A stretch of 64,000 bases of DNA from Paraconiothyrium sp. Pb-2020 (GCA_022419385.1 JAJUBI010000008.1:1736001-1800000), one strand, 5' to 3'. Counted from the stretch's first letter, positions 22,921 to 34,100 are shown. The notes: a model not told the origin generated them from the sequence alone. Program-made: numbers and translations.

Positions 22921-24097
22921 TCATGCCTTCCTTTCTATTGCATGATGCCACCATTGCTCCTTGTTATAAGATATCACCTCACGCACTACTTCGCGCTTGC
23001 CATCCATTGCACCTTGCTCGCGTAAGCGAACGTTGTGGTCTAGGATACGTTCGCAGTCCTTCCAGATCCGCGCATGGTTCTGTATACCCGGCATTGGGGT
23101 TGTATCAAAACTGAATAGACGCCACAGACGTGCCCAGTCCAGACCATGTGCTACTGGATCCTCGCCTAGAGGTAGACGGCAGATCCAGTCTGCTATGCCC
23201 CCACGAAAGTCTCGCCACTCTTGAAGCGACTGCTCTACCCTTGTCCGGTACGGGTCAAGGGTAGCCTCGCGGCGCGATGAATTAGATGCCTTCACAGCAT
23301 TCCCAACACTTTCCATATCTGGGTCGTCTTTTACAATCTGTGCCCAGAGCGCGTTCTCCTGCTCCTCGCTTGCAAGATCGTACGGTAGGTTTGGGATAAC
23401 GAGGCCAGGGGGGTTGCAGGGTCCCATGTCACTGGCCAGTCTGATGATCTTGGGTATCGCTCTGCTTCGAATACCTCCCACAACCAATCGAGATGTTCAA
23501 CGGCAAGAGCTTTGAAGAACGGTTGTGTATGGAGGCGAAGCCTGCGGTAGGTAGCTGCCACTGGGTTCGACTCGCTTTCATCAAGGAAGGATATAACATG
23601 GTCGATAAGCTCTGCTGGTAGCCCAAGAAGGCTCGCTTGGGAATGCTGAGTCGTACAATCAAAGGCGACAGAGGTGAAGCAGCTTCCTACTAAACTGCAG
23701 GAATCCGGAATCTCCACAGGATTTGCAGCCAGCCACTCATCGCTCGTCTGATGGCACCACGGGCCGCCATTGGCTTACATTCGATAAGGCTTTTGCCTAA
23801 GCAGGGTCGCCAAATTGCGTTCAATGAGTTCCCAAAGGAAAACAGCAGGCTATTAGAAAGAAATGGCTCATACCTACAGGAATAGCAGGGGTCCCTCGCG
23901 CAAAAGGAAGGCCGATCCGAACAGCGGAGCTCAAAGAGATCTTTTGTATCGACGTAGATATTGGCCTCGTCGTCGATGGCGATTTGTGCAGGATAAAGAT
24001 CCGAGTCCTGGGCCAGCATCATCTCTTTGAGATCTGCACGGTTCTGGAGCACCTTCAAACTCACCTGCACCTGCTTCATGATGCCAGTGTCCTGCAT
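22921..24097 (-). pseudogene. F-box protein gene with a frameshift
   Basis: An F-box-like motif (SLLGLPAELIDHVISFLDESE) is followed by a conserved segment ending in DWPVTWDPATP in one frame. The natural continuation PPGLVIPNLPYDL then lies in another frame and runs to the stop at 22921. The switch falls in a run of six G on the + strand near 23408-23413 (six C in the coding sense); one base more would restore the frame. A probable first exon (24097 to about 23874, then a 179-nt intron) carries DLYPAQIAIDDEANIYVDT and a small Cys cluster; that junction is tentative. F-box proteins couple substrates to SCF ubiquitin ligase. Either a recent pseudogene or a sequencing error in the homopolymer fits. 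Confidence 0.6.
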
Positions 24098-26497
24098 CTG
24101 CTCATCCCCGCCATAGGCGCCGGAAGAAACACGACCAGATATGGTGTATAAAAAAAACGAGAAAAAAGGGCCGTTCGAGATGCGAACGAGCCCTCGCCCA
24201 GAGTCACGAGACTTGCAGGTGACCCCTTTGTTTCCTGCCCTAATAGACCGAAGTCGTTCGGACAAACACCCGTAGTCGGACCACGCGCAATGAAGCGGCG
24301 GCTCTTTCAGGGTGAGTCAGTGAGGCTGACCAAGCCGAGAAAGCACTGCTATGCTCTTAGTAAGTTTGCAGGCGTGCGCACACCACCGAAGTGAGTGCAC
24401 GCACAAAGCTAGCTGACCAAGTTGCTGTAACTAGGTTAGCAGGTATGCTTGAGATAGCTTTGGGGGGGTAACTCACCAAGTCGAGTGTTCTGAGGATCAA
24501 AAGGAAGCAGTGAAATTGTTGTTATGTCTTGCGAGCGCGCCAAGACTTCCGGTTAAACGTTCGACCAGCGCCGGCGGCGGCGAGAGGTGAAGAGGGCAAG
24601 CGGTGAGCGTGAGTGCGATGGGAGTCTCTGGGCTTTCTGGGTGATGCCACGCCCGAATTCCGCAAAAACTAGAGCCTCTTTGATCAGAAACACATGCCGA
24701 GACCATTTCGCTTGCCCTCGATTCACCGAGATCCATGCTGACCTCGTCCAACTCTTGTCAGTCTCTCGCTCGCCCGGAAAAACGCACTACTGGGGTTGTT
24801 CCCTATTCATACGCTCAATATTGCTCGTAATCCCGCGGAGAAGATGATCCTCTTTTGCACGTGTAACATCATCTAGACTAACAGTCTTCATATCCACCAT
24901 GGGCAGGATAAGTAGGCTCACCGAGGGTCGAAATTTTTCATGATCTCTTTGTCCGATGAACAACAGCATGCACCCCGACGCAGACCGTGCTCTCCAACCT
25001 CCAGTTCCCATCGTTACCTCACCGGTTCAGGAGTCAACGACGTTCCGAATGACGGGCAGGAAGCAGGTCCGCGTTCAATGACAGCAGCGTTCGATGGCGC
25101 GATGTATACTTTCAAAGGACGTTCTGACGATCGCGCAGAAGGACACAAGACCGTGGACGGAAGGGGTTTTTTTTTTCAAGGCTTCGTCTTCGTCGCCTAT
25201 GAAGCTCACACTCCCAACGCGAAGCTCAACACCCACTACTAGGCCTGCGCAACATCTAGTAGAAGGTAGTTGGTAGGCGCATCGCCGGAGGTAAATCAAG
25301 TACAAGAAGGATAACCACCGCGACCTGCCAAAGAGTTTTCATTTCTCTTATTGGGCGCCACTGCGAGGACGCCATTGTACGGGGTCAAAAAGACGACTGT
25401 CAGCACGGTGAGTAGCTATGCTTGGATAATTACCTCATTGTCCTTATGAGGAGCGTGTCGAGATGCTGCGATAAGCGTGTTCTTATGGTATTTGGTCATA
25501 CTCACGAATTAAAGGGAAAGGGCTGACTAGTGGTGTAGACCGAAAACGGAGTACGAGCTTCCGATGCCGATATCGTTCCTTTGTTCGAGGAAGACCTCGT
25601 CAAGATAAGAAAGACATTCGACGAAGATTAACGACAGAAGGGAGGCATGTATCGCGAGATCCAAGGGTACGCAACCCGGGAGCAACAGCTACTTTGAGAG
25701 GTAGAATCACGGGCAAACGGACAGAGGGTTCTATCGCTTGCACTCCTTCACTACCGCTCAAGTAACTTGGATAATGCCCACATCCAACAAATTAAGAAGT
25801 CCTCGAAACTCGTCGAATCTTGCATCAAAGACCAAGATCTGGCACTCGTAAGGTAGCATCTCAGGCAAACGGACAGAAGAAAGCATGCGTCGCTAGATTC
25901 AAGGTTATACAACCCAGGAGCAATAGCTATCTTGAGAGGTAAGATCTCAGGTAAACAGATAGAAGGGGATGTAGCGGAACAAAGTCCGCATTTTGTCGGC
26001 ACAAACCACGCTAGCCATACTAGGTAAGGGAAGCCAGGCACTATGATCTCTGCCGGCTGTGTGGCACAAACTTTGTTGCGGCTACGTTCGAGGGGAGTGG
26101 AAGGTTACTCCTATGGGATTATGGCTTGAGAAAAGGTAGCTCGGAGACCGCGGGCTGCTTGTCTTCTCCAACCATAATTCGTGCAGCTCCACATAATAGC
26201 ACGCGGTAGCGGCACTCTCAATGAAGTGAGTTCAGTTTCTCGCATTGAAAGCGTCACAGACTGGGTATCGGCTCGCACATATTTTTTATGACCAATCCGC
26301 GATTGTAAAATGGTATACCTATCTGAAGAGCTTGCATTGCTTGCAAGAAACTATCAGAAGTAGCTTTGGTCCACTACTGACTTCCTCCTCAACAACCGAC
26401 CGTGGATGAACCCAAACCCTTCGTAATCATCAAAGCCAGCGCTTCCATCAATTTGAAAGCTTTCTGTCAGAGATGACAGCATGTGACCGTGATCTAC
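24098..26497. other. Gene-poor 2.4 kb stretch with diverged repeats
   Basis: No convincing gene. One + strand frame near 24966-25075 (MHPDADRALQPP start) is coding-like but quickly meets a stop. From about 25640 to 25965 there are diverged direct repeats described separately. A pure G7 run lies near 24462 and a T10 run near 25169. Confidence 0.5.
25645..25963. repeat. Diverged direct repeats with RIP-like transitions
   Basis: Two 81-bp copies, 25645-25725 and 25883-25963, align by hand without gaps at about 78% identity. Fifteen of 18 differences are transitions and 11 of those read C to T or G to A in the right copy. A third partial copy of the last 27 bp lies at about 25851-25877. This is the pattern left by repeat-induced point mutation or simple deamination on an old duplication. 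Confidence 0.6.
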
Positions 26498-27347
26498 CTA
26501 GACTTGCCATCTAATTCCAAGCTCCCAGTCTAGAAGCTCGTAGTCTAGTAAGTCATCTTCTTCATATTCTACTCGAACCGAGCCTCCGAGGACGTCCCGA
26601 ACCTTACGAACCTTCTCTTCGTCGAAACCGGAGGATAAATCGTAACGCATCTCTGTTCGACGTTTAATGCGAACTGGACGCAAGATAATCCGTCGGAGAC
26701 CGGGAAGTACTTCGAGCTCCTTCACGAATGTTGAAGAAACCAAACAAGGTACTCGGCTGGTGCGTAATTGCAAGGTCGCAATCTTGTCGGATTGAGCGGA
26801 GTATTTGAAGACGCGTTTTCCAGGTGCGCGCTGCTCGAGATCCTCGAGAACCCTTTTAAGAAACTCATCATGCGAGCTATCTTTAATCGCCATATATGGT
26901 ACTCCTTTGACTGTAGACCCCATGTCCAAGATGCCCTAGGCCGCGAAGATAAAGCGAGCGTTGGTGAAAGGGAGGAAGCGGGCTTCAGCGTAGAAGCTGC
27001 GACACACAGAAAGAAACGATGGATGTGCCACGCCCTCTGGCGTAAAGAGCCTGCTTTCGGAGTTTTTAGACACCCGTGAAGACGTATCCATAGATCATGG
27101 CGCGCAATTCGCGCGGTAGGCGCAAGAGCGGCGACCCGGCCATGTTTCGCTCCGTGCTGCTATCACATTAGAAACAATCATTCAGCCAATGTTGCGCTAC
27201 TTACAGGCTCACGTATTTGCCCTGCGGCCTTGGATCGAGCATGCCATCGCTGGCCAACTTGAGTCCCTCATATCCGTGATCGGAACTTTCGTGGCTTGGT
27301 TCGGACTCAGTAACAGGCCGTTGCGGCTGAAGATGGGAGCCCGCCAT
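26498..27347 (-). pseudogene. 2EXR/DUF7730-like family, broken copy 3
   Basis: Exon 1 (27347-27205) has the same 143-nt length as in copy 2 and ends in a decayed signature, GMLDPRPQG. A 48-nt intron with the family's phase leads to TERNMAGSPLLRLPRELRAMIYGYVF. The frame then hits TAA at 27066-27068. A 37-nt GT-AG removal could bypass it, but this is too short for a normal intron here. The reading resumes in another frame with FLSVCRSFYAEARFLPF and is stopped by TAG at 26936-26938, where CAG would be a one-base change. The remainder to 26498 stays open. Two independent lesions make this a pseudogene of the neighbouring family. Confidence 0.7.
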
Positions 27348-27846
27348 ATTGTCGAACGCTCATACAGAGTTGAAGGTAAGAACAGACACCGCTAGCTGTG
27401 GTAGAGCGGACCGTGAGTGAGGGGAGCGGGTTTTATATACGTCGAAGAAAAGCCAAGGCGTGATGGAGGTGAATTAGTTGAACTTTTGCAGCCGCTGCCA
27501 GGCCAACAAAATGATTTGTGCATTCACTTACTCATTTGCCCACATCTTCGTATTGAACAAGGTGCCTGTAACTTACTATTATACAAGCTAGAGTAATTTC
27601 AAACTTCTCGCCTTCCCCTTCCTCCCTGCACCTATGCACGCCACAGGCTTTGGGAAACAGCGACTGTAGGTAGCTACTACCTCCAGTTAATCGGAACGCT
27701 AAACTCCGAGTGTATTTCCATAACTACTACCATATCCCTCAATGGCTTTCTCGATCCAAGGTGGCTATTCTAGGAACTGCGACAGATCGTCAGTGTACAT
27801 TATTGAGTCGCATTGATTTCACTCACTTGATCAGGTCTACTGACTT
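27348..27846. other. Spacer between family copies 3 and 4
   Basis: About 500 nt, promoter side of the broken copy and 3' flank of copy 4. Nothing else was recognised. Confidence 0.5.
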
Positions 27847-28822
27847 TCAGGGCCAGTCAATGAGCGCAATACCAGCACGTTGTTCCAAGATCTTCTTTTC
27901 CAGCTCCCACTGTTGATCATCGAAACCTCCGCGGATCGATGATTCCAGCGATGGAGGGACCTTGATAACGACTCGGATCGAATTGCCTACTAACTGTTGA
28001 AAGGCAGCGGCCAGTTTTATGTCCGCTACGAACCCCCTATGAACAGCGAACCAATTGATTTGCCTCAGAGCAGGTAGACACCCCACGTCTTTCATCAAAG
28101 TTCGAATTGCTGGCCTGAAAGTGAAATTATTGAAAAGATCAATAGTCGTGATCGCATTGGTCTGAACAGGGAGTATCCGAGCGGGTAGACGCTCCCGCAA
28201 ACGCCCCTTGAAGACGTAAGTGCCAGCAGAGTGACTCAATGTCGACCGACGCAGCGCATACCGCTGATGCATATGCTGCACTATCGGGTCCGTGGAGCTG
28301 GAGTTGTTGTACTCGAAATCGAAGTGCGCCTCAGCGAATGGAATGAGACGTGCTTCAGCGTATATAGCTCGACAGACGCGTAGGAAACTGATAGAGTGAC
28401 GGACGTTATCGAACTCAATTCGCCATGCTGTACGTTCGCCCGGCATCCAGTTGAAGCGGTAGGCACGAGACACGCGGATCTTGAACCCCTCGCATACAAG
28501 ACGATAGATATTCGTTCGCAATTCCGGCGGAAGGCGAAGGAATGGGGATGTATCTTGGTTGAGTTGAGCACTAGTATTGTTAACACATTCCTTAATTTGC
28601 AATATCCGCTGAATTTACTCACATTTCGACATAGTGACCTCGTGGCGTGGGATCCAGAAGCCCATTGGGTTCCTTAACTACTGATATGCGTAGCTCAGTC
28701 GGCCCAGTTCCAGGAAGGTTCTGCATTGCAATATTGCCACCTTCTCGCCCGGCCATCGTTCCATGACCAACAGTCTTAGCCGTCTCGCTTTCAAGCGGCG
28801 TGCCTCCGCGGGACGCAGACAT
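27847..28822 (-). CDS. 2EXR/DUF7730-like family protein, copy 4
   Basis: Exons 28822-28623 and 28570-27847 with a 52-nt intron (GTGAGT donor) give 307 residues, the longest of the array. Exon 1 ends in NGLLDPTPRG; exon 2 opens AQLNQDTSPFLRLPPELRT, then NIYRLV. The second block reads FLRVCRAIYAEARLIPFAEAHF. Relative to the other copies there is an insert of about 60 residues after the first block. The C-terminus is an uncharacterised alpha/beta-looking region ending IDWP. No catalytic motif is visible. The intron phase matches the other copies. Confidence 0.75.
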
Positions 28823-29539
28823 GGTGGCACAAGAGCTGGTGTCACGAACCGAAAAGGACTTTTCGATGGCAGTCGAGCCGCCAATGAGGCGCAATTCGAA
28901 GTTTAAAGCGGGTAGAGGTGTAGGAGTTAGGGGTGGATGTTAGTTGGCGTTGTTTGGAAGGCAGGCACGCTTTAAGTACACGGACAGAGAGCGGAATGCT
29001 ATCACTTATGAAATTCAACTGAAAATTCACTCCTAGCATGATCCCTCATAGAGTCATTACTTAGACCTTAACATTCATATTCACCAAACCCGCTGGTCCC
29101 GAGCAATATCAGGTTGAACCGGAATCTGGCTTAACATTACCATAGCGCGCGCAATGGGCCGGCAAAGGTAACAATGCGGCGGCATCAGACAACAATAACA
29201 ATACCAATCTGACCAACTGAAGGCAGTATTGAAGATTGTCGGTGTTTTGCTGTGCTATGGCCATCTTAGACCACAAGCACAGTATGCGCTTATGAATCTG
29301 CAGTGTCAGCATCACGGTTGAATGCTGGAGTCAGATTCACCATATAATAAAGAAGTGAGATTGGTCAAGGAGAATAACATGAGAACAAATTTCGATTGGA
29401 AGTATGTCAAGAAGTGCAGTTTCCAGCGCCGTGGTGAACAGACTTCTTCACTCATCTTCGCGAGATATAGCTGGTATCCCATACAAAATAAGCACGGCCT
29501 GTAAAGAGCGGAATCTCTGGATGGGTAGTAGTGCACTAC
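28823..29539. other. Spacer between family copies 4 and 5
   Basis: About 715 nt with no coding signal beyond short chance frames. It contains the copy 4 promoter and the copy 5 3' end, including an A-run at about 29562-29571 just inside the copy 5 stop region. Confidence 0.5.
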
Positions 29540-30379
29540 TCATGGTCTGAACCTGGAGATGAAAAAAAAAATGTCAGTGTAGGTTTCTAGTTCATAGGGC
29601 TGTTCTGGACCAACATACCACTCCACTTCGACGTCGCCGCCTTCACGCTGCTTGATTGTGTTGACAATTCGCTCCTTACTTTCCACCAACGTCTTCTCAC
29701 CCGTGCGCCTGCTGCAAGCAGCATTTTGGATATCCAGACCGATACGCTCGACTTGTGGAAACTTCTTGCGAAACTTCGTCCGAAGGCCCCGTATGTACAA
29801 GCTATAGTAACGGAAGGGTACGTCGATGGAGGTGATGAACTGCAGCTGACCAATCGGGCGAAGCTTGATCCAGCGGTCCACCTCACTCACATAGTAGAAT
29901 TTAAACGTGTTGAGGGTGTAGATGAGCGGTGACGTCTCCACGTAGACCTGCCGACACACTTTGTGCAACTGGAAAGCGGATGTATCACGTTCTCTGGATA
30001 GATGATACGGTAAGTACGAAAGCTCCTTGAGACATTCGCGGTTTCCGTAACGAGAGATCCTGATCTGGTATCCGCCGATTGCGTACTCCCAGATCTGGTT
30101 GCGAATCTCAGGAGGCAGGCGTAAGAGAGGTGACCGCGAAGAGTTACGCTGCGCACTGATGTCTTCCCTTAGTGACGTAGTCTAAGATTGTGGGTATACA
30201 AAACAGACTTACAGTTCCATGAGATGCGTCGCATTGTGAGGAATCGAAGCGTCCAGCAAGCCGCTCTTCGGTTTGCGAGCTTGCTTCACAGACTTCTGCT
30301 TCGTGACACGAGCCCCGGTATCGCCAACGGCTCGAGCTTTGCTGGACTTGCGGGCGACAGTGGGGGACACAGGCGCCAT
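29540..30379 (-). CDS. 2EXR/DUF7730-like family protein, copy 5
   Basis: Exons 30379-30213 and 30155-29540 with a 57-nt intron encode 260 residues. Exon 1 is basic (many Lys, Arg) and ends with SGLLDASIPHN, a drifted form of the array signature. Exon 2 starts AQRNSSRSPLLRLPPEIRN, then QIWEYAIGGYQIRI, and has the second block VCRQVYVETSPLIYTLNTFKF. This copy shows the most typical DUF7730-type sequence of the array. The last ten residues follow a run of ten T in the coding strand, so the exact C-terminus is less certain. Function unknown; the basic exon 1 might favour nuclear location, which is only inference. Confidence 0.75.
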
Positions 30380-30489
30380 GGCTGTTTGGCTGGAGTTGAG
30401 TGGTCGTTGGGTTGGGAAATAGGACGTTAGTCGAACGTCAGGAACGGTTGAAAAAGCTGGGGAGGTAAAGGCGTGAGCAAGGATCGATT

Positions 30490-30552
30490 AGTCATCTCGA
30501 TGAGAATGAGAGTGAGAGTGAAAGTGAGAGTGAGAGTCAGAGTCAAAGTAGA
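30490..30552. repeat. GAGAGT-type microsatellite
   Basis: A purine-rich imperfect hexamer repeat (GAGAGT, GAAAGT, GAGAGTCA variants) in the spacer between family copies 5 and 6. Confidence 0.7.
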
Positions 30553-30676
30553 GGAGACCAGATAATCACACGTTGTAGTGAGGAAAATCGATAATACTTC
30601 TGCACCTCATGCCTAAGATAAATCACCTTGTCCTCCTCCAGAATCAGGAAACCTCAAAACAAGTTCAATGTCGGGG

Positions 30677-31628
30677 TCATTCTAACTTCTCGAGAAGATC
30701 AGTTCGTTGAGAAACAATAAGAAGGTCTTCCCTCTCCTTTTCGGCTAGAGCTTGCTTCAATGTTTCCCTTAGTCTGGGGTCAATGACAAGTATCTCCAAG
30801 CGGGCGAATGTCTTAGAGAACGGTTCTATGATTCCAGCCACAACGTCTTCAATCCACTCCGATCGGGCTGCTAGTATTCGAATCACTTCACGTTGGGCGG
30901 GAACGCTCCATACCATCCATGTGTTTCTCACCTGACTATTGCGGAAACCGAAAATAAAGCGTTTATAGGGAAGGAGAACTGCCGTGTGGTATATTTGTCG
31001 ACACACGAGCGGAAGGTTCAAGGCGAACAGAAAGGTGGATGGACCGCCGGAGGCCTTCCAGTCTAATTTAGGCAACATTCTCTTGAGCTGTGGATTCCAC
31101 CATCGATGTTCTTCCGACCGAGAGGTGATGTGGACATATTGTGGGTCCACGACGTAGGAAAAGATCTGGTCGAGGAGTTCTTGTGGGAGACGCAGTAGTG
31201 GGGACTCAGTAGAATTTCGTCGACAACTATAGTGACGTTAATTAGGAATCTTGGGAGTATGTAGCATCACAGGTGATTTTAGACATGTATGTTCTGAATT
31301 CGATTGACATGCCATAAATTTGCACTTGATTGCTGAAGCATGCTCTTTGGATGCACATGGGGTAGGCAAGCGGATGAACGTGCGAGAAGTCGTTCATATG
31401 AGCTCCTCGTGTCCTGGAGGGTGTTAAGGTGGAAACTCACATTTCTAATTGATCTGCCCGGATCTCAGGACTAAGGAGACCCTTGACTAAGTTGGGTGCG
31501 CGTCTCTGCCGTGTAGGGGCAATTTGAACCTGGCCAGCGCGTTCAGTACCGTCGCCCTTCCCCGGTTTACGCCGTCCACGTCTGGAGAATGGGGAAAGGC
31601 GAGTTTGCTTGGCTGTTCGTGGCTTCAT
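30677..31628 (-). CDS. 2EXR/DUF7730-like family protein, copy 6
   Basis: Exon 1 (31628-31441) is basic and ends KGLLSPEIRADQLE; exon 2 (31226-30677) opens CRRNSTESPLLRLPQELLDQIF. With the joining intron the product is 245 residues. The intron is 214 nt, much longer than the 46-57 nt seen in the other copies, but it has the same position and phase, a GTGAGT donor and a TATAG acceptor. The second block reads LPLVCRQIYHTAVLLPYKRFIFGF. The C-terminus is Glu/Lys-rich and helical. This is the most diverged complete member and the upstream end of the array. Confidence 0.7.
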
Positions 31629-32075
31629 GACTGTAGTGGATCGGGTATGCTATAGATGGGGTTTGTCGGTTTGTATTCGGTGCATAGAACAGCGCGAATT
31701 CCTGAGGGCCTTCGTGTTGATATGCTGCTGCGCGCTGTGTCTTTTGGATTTTGAGGTTTCTCGCTGGTTGTTTGTTGTTGATGTGGAGAGGGGTGCCGCG
31801 GGCAAGCATGGTAGGTATAACGGGGAGGTATTCGCTAACTCTTTGAAGTTAGATCGTAAGCCGTCCTAGGTTGCACTGCATACTTCGCCCTCTCACTTTC
31901 TCGTTTCCCAAATCTATTGTAACGATTCGAGCCACAAGTAATAGCCCAGGTTCCAAGAATCAGATCTAACGCTCATGCGCCCCACTCAAACTATCCTAAA
32001 CAGCTGCCAAATACCTTAGGTACGTCCGTTCATCTTTCAGCCTTGCCGTGCTCATCGCGACAGCAGACGGCAACT
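31629..32075. other. Divergent spacer, family copy 6 / HET gene
   Basis: About 450 nt between the start of copy 6 and the HET gene. It ends the minus-strand array. Nothing else was recognised. Confidence 0.5.
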
Positions 32076-33940
32076 ATGCGTCTCATCAACGTCAGAACCA
32101 GATCATTCGGGGAGTTCGTTGGCAGTCACATTCCGAAATACGCAATCCTTTCTCACACCTGGGAGGACGAAGAGGTCACTTACAGAGACGTTATCGAGAA
32201 CAGACACAGGGAGAAGAAAGGTTTTGCTAAGATTGTGATGACATGTCGAATTGCTGCGAGCGAAGGTCTAGAGTGGGCCTGGGTAGATACCTGTTGTAAG
32301 CATACTGTTTAACATACAAAAGACTGGCAAAGATCATCTATCCGGAGAATAGGCTAGCATTGCCTGATTTCGTAGGTCAAACATTGCACCTGGCTGACCT
32401 GTTGGTATGGAAAGGCATCGACAAATCTAGCAGCGCCGAACTCACCGAAGCCATCAATTCGATGTATCGATGGTACGAACGGTCTGAATCATGCTACGCG
32501 TATCTAAGCGATCTGCCTATCTCCGGGAACTTGGAGCAGGCTTTACCAAAATGTCGCTGGTTGTAAGTATCCTAGCGTAATGTAAGCGCCTACTATGGAG
32601 CTCTGAATTAATGATAGTACCCGTGGATGGACGCTACAAGAATTACTGGCACCAGATAACTTGACCTTTTACGACCAAGCTTGGAATGCTCGAGGCGACA
32701 GAAATCAGCTCGCAAGGTGTCTTACCAACTGACAGGCATCAGACATAATGTGCTGAACAACCATTCAGGCTTGAGGGGGATCCCAGTCGCAGAAAAAATG
32801 TCATGGGCTGCGCATCGCCAGACAACGCGTATCGAGGTTACCGCATACTGTTTACTAGGTATATTCGACGTGAACATGCCATTGTTGTACGGAGAAGAGG
32901 AGAAGGCCTTCCGCAGACTTCAAAAGGAAATCATTAAAACTACAGCTGATCTGAGTATATTTACATGGAAGTTGCATCCAAAACTTGCGCCAAGAAACGA
33001 TGAGAGATATCTTTGTGGAGTACTTGCTGGATCGCCAGCTGCTTTTTGGGAACGGGGATTGGTAAAGTGGGACTGGAGGTCTTTCTCGAAGGATTTCTCC
33101 GTTACGAACAATGGCATCAAAATCAAGGGCCAAATCGGGGTGGACTCTAATGAATTCGGAAAGTGCTACGTCCTCTTCACGGGCTGTAGACGCAATTACG
33201 ACAAACGATATCTGACGATACGGCTTCGAAAAATCGGCTCCGACCAGTTCCTCAGGGAAGATCCTTGGACCGTTTCTACTGAGGGTCCGGAGGCTGGCCG
33301 TGGGCGTGGCTCTTGCTATCTGCTCGCTGACATCGCAAGATCAATGAAATTAACCACGAACGACAATCTCTGTTCACGGACGAAGATGCAGTACGTTATT
33401 CCGGACGTGCGCTTCTATGTAATCAAGATCAAGCTGCTTCCCGACCTGTATATAACCCAGGCCTGGCCCAAATCGAATTGGGATGAAGAGGATAACTTGT
33501 TCTTCACCACTGGCTTGCAAAACGACAATTATGGAAGCTTGCATTTCAACTACGAATTTGACATGGGTGGTCAGCTCCACCAGCTCGAATTTATGTTCTT
33601 CATCGTTAGCTGGGGTGGTCGCGCTGTACAGTACACTATAATCGACTATCATCCACAACAAGTCACACGGATCAAGGACTTGACGGAGCGCTTTGCATTG
33701 ACCCACTATGACAATTCCACCGCAGTGGATGATTTGAATCGTCACGGAATCTTACGAGCTCAGTATTTGGTATACTCCTTCCCTCAGAAGAACCGCAGCC
33801 TGTCTATAAAGCCGATCGTACTCTTGCAGAGCGACGCCAACGTCTCCCATCGCAAGTTTTGGTCGGTGAAGTTCAATGTTATGGAATACGATCATGATGA
33901 CGTTCCTCAAGCGCCGGAGGAGCTATGGTTTGAGCTCTAG
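32076..33940 (+). pseudogene. HET-domain (heterokaryon incompatibility) gene with a frameshift
   Basis: Three exon blocks carry the HET signature in order: YAILSHTWEDEEVTYRD (exon 32076-32295), WAWVDTCCIDKSSSAELTEA crossing a 119-nt intron into 32415-32562, and WFTRGWTLQELLAPDNLTFYD starting at 32618 after a 55-nt intron. The frame then stops at TGA 32730-32732. The expected continuation (VSYQLTGIRH, then MSWAAHRQTTRIEVTAYCLLGIFD) lies one base out of phase and stays open to 33940, so a single-base loss between about 32681 and 32722 is inferred. HET proteins trigger cell death when incompatible strains fuse; this one lacks WD or ankyrin repeats in its C-terminal 300 residues. A sequencing error is possible. 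Confidence 0.72.
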
Positions 33941-34100
33941 TTGCACGAGCAAACACTAGAACAACACTACTGAGTTTGACTCGATTTTCACAGTTCTCTA
34001 TCGGTTCGATGCGGTGATCTAGATGCATACGACGCCACTTCAACCACTCGCTATGCAACCACCCTTAATTCCACAAACTACAAACCACAAACACCGTTAC

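Noticed and set aside
24940..25242. A 100-codon + strand frame in the gene-poor stretch
   Set aside because: There is no motif, it crosses a T10 run, and neighbouring frames look equally random. It could hide a relic exon but I cannot support it.
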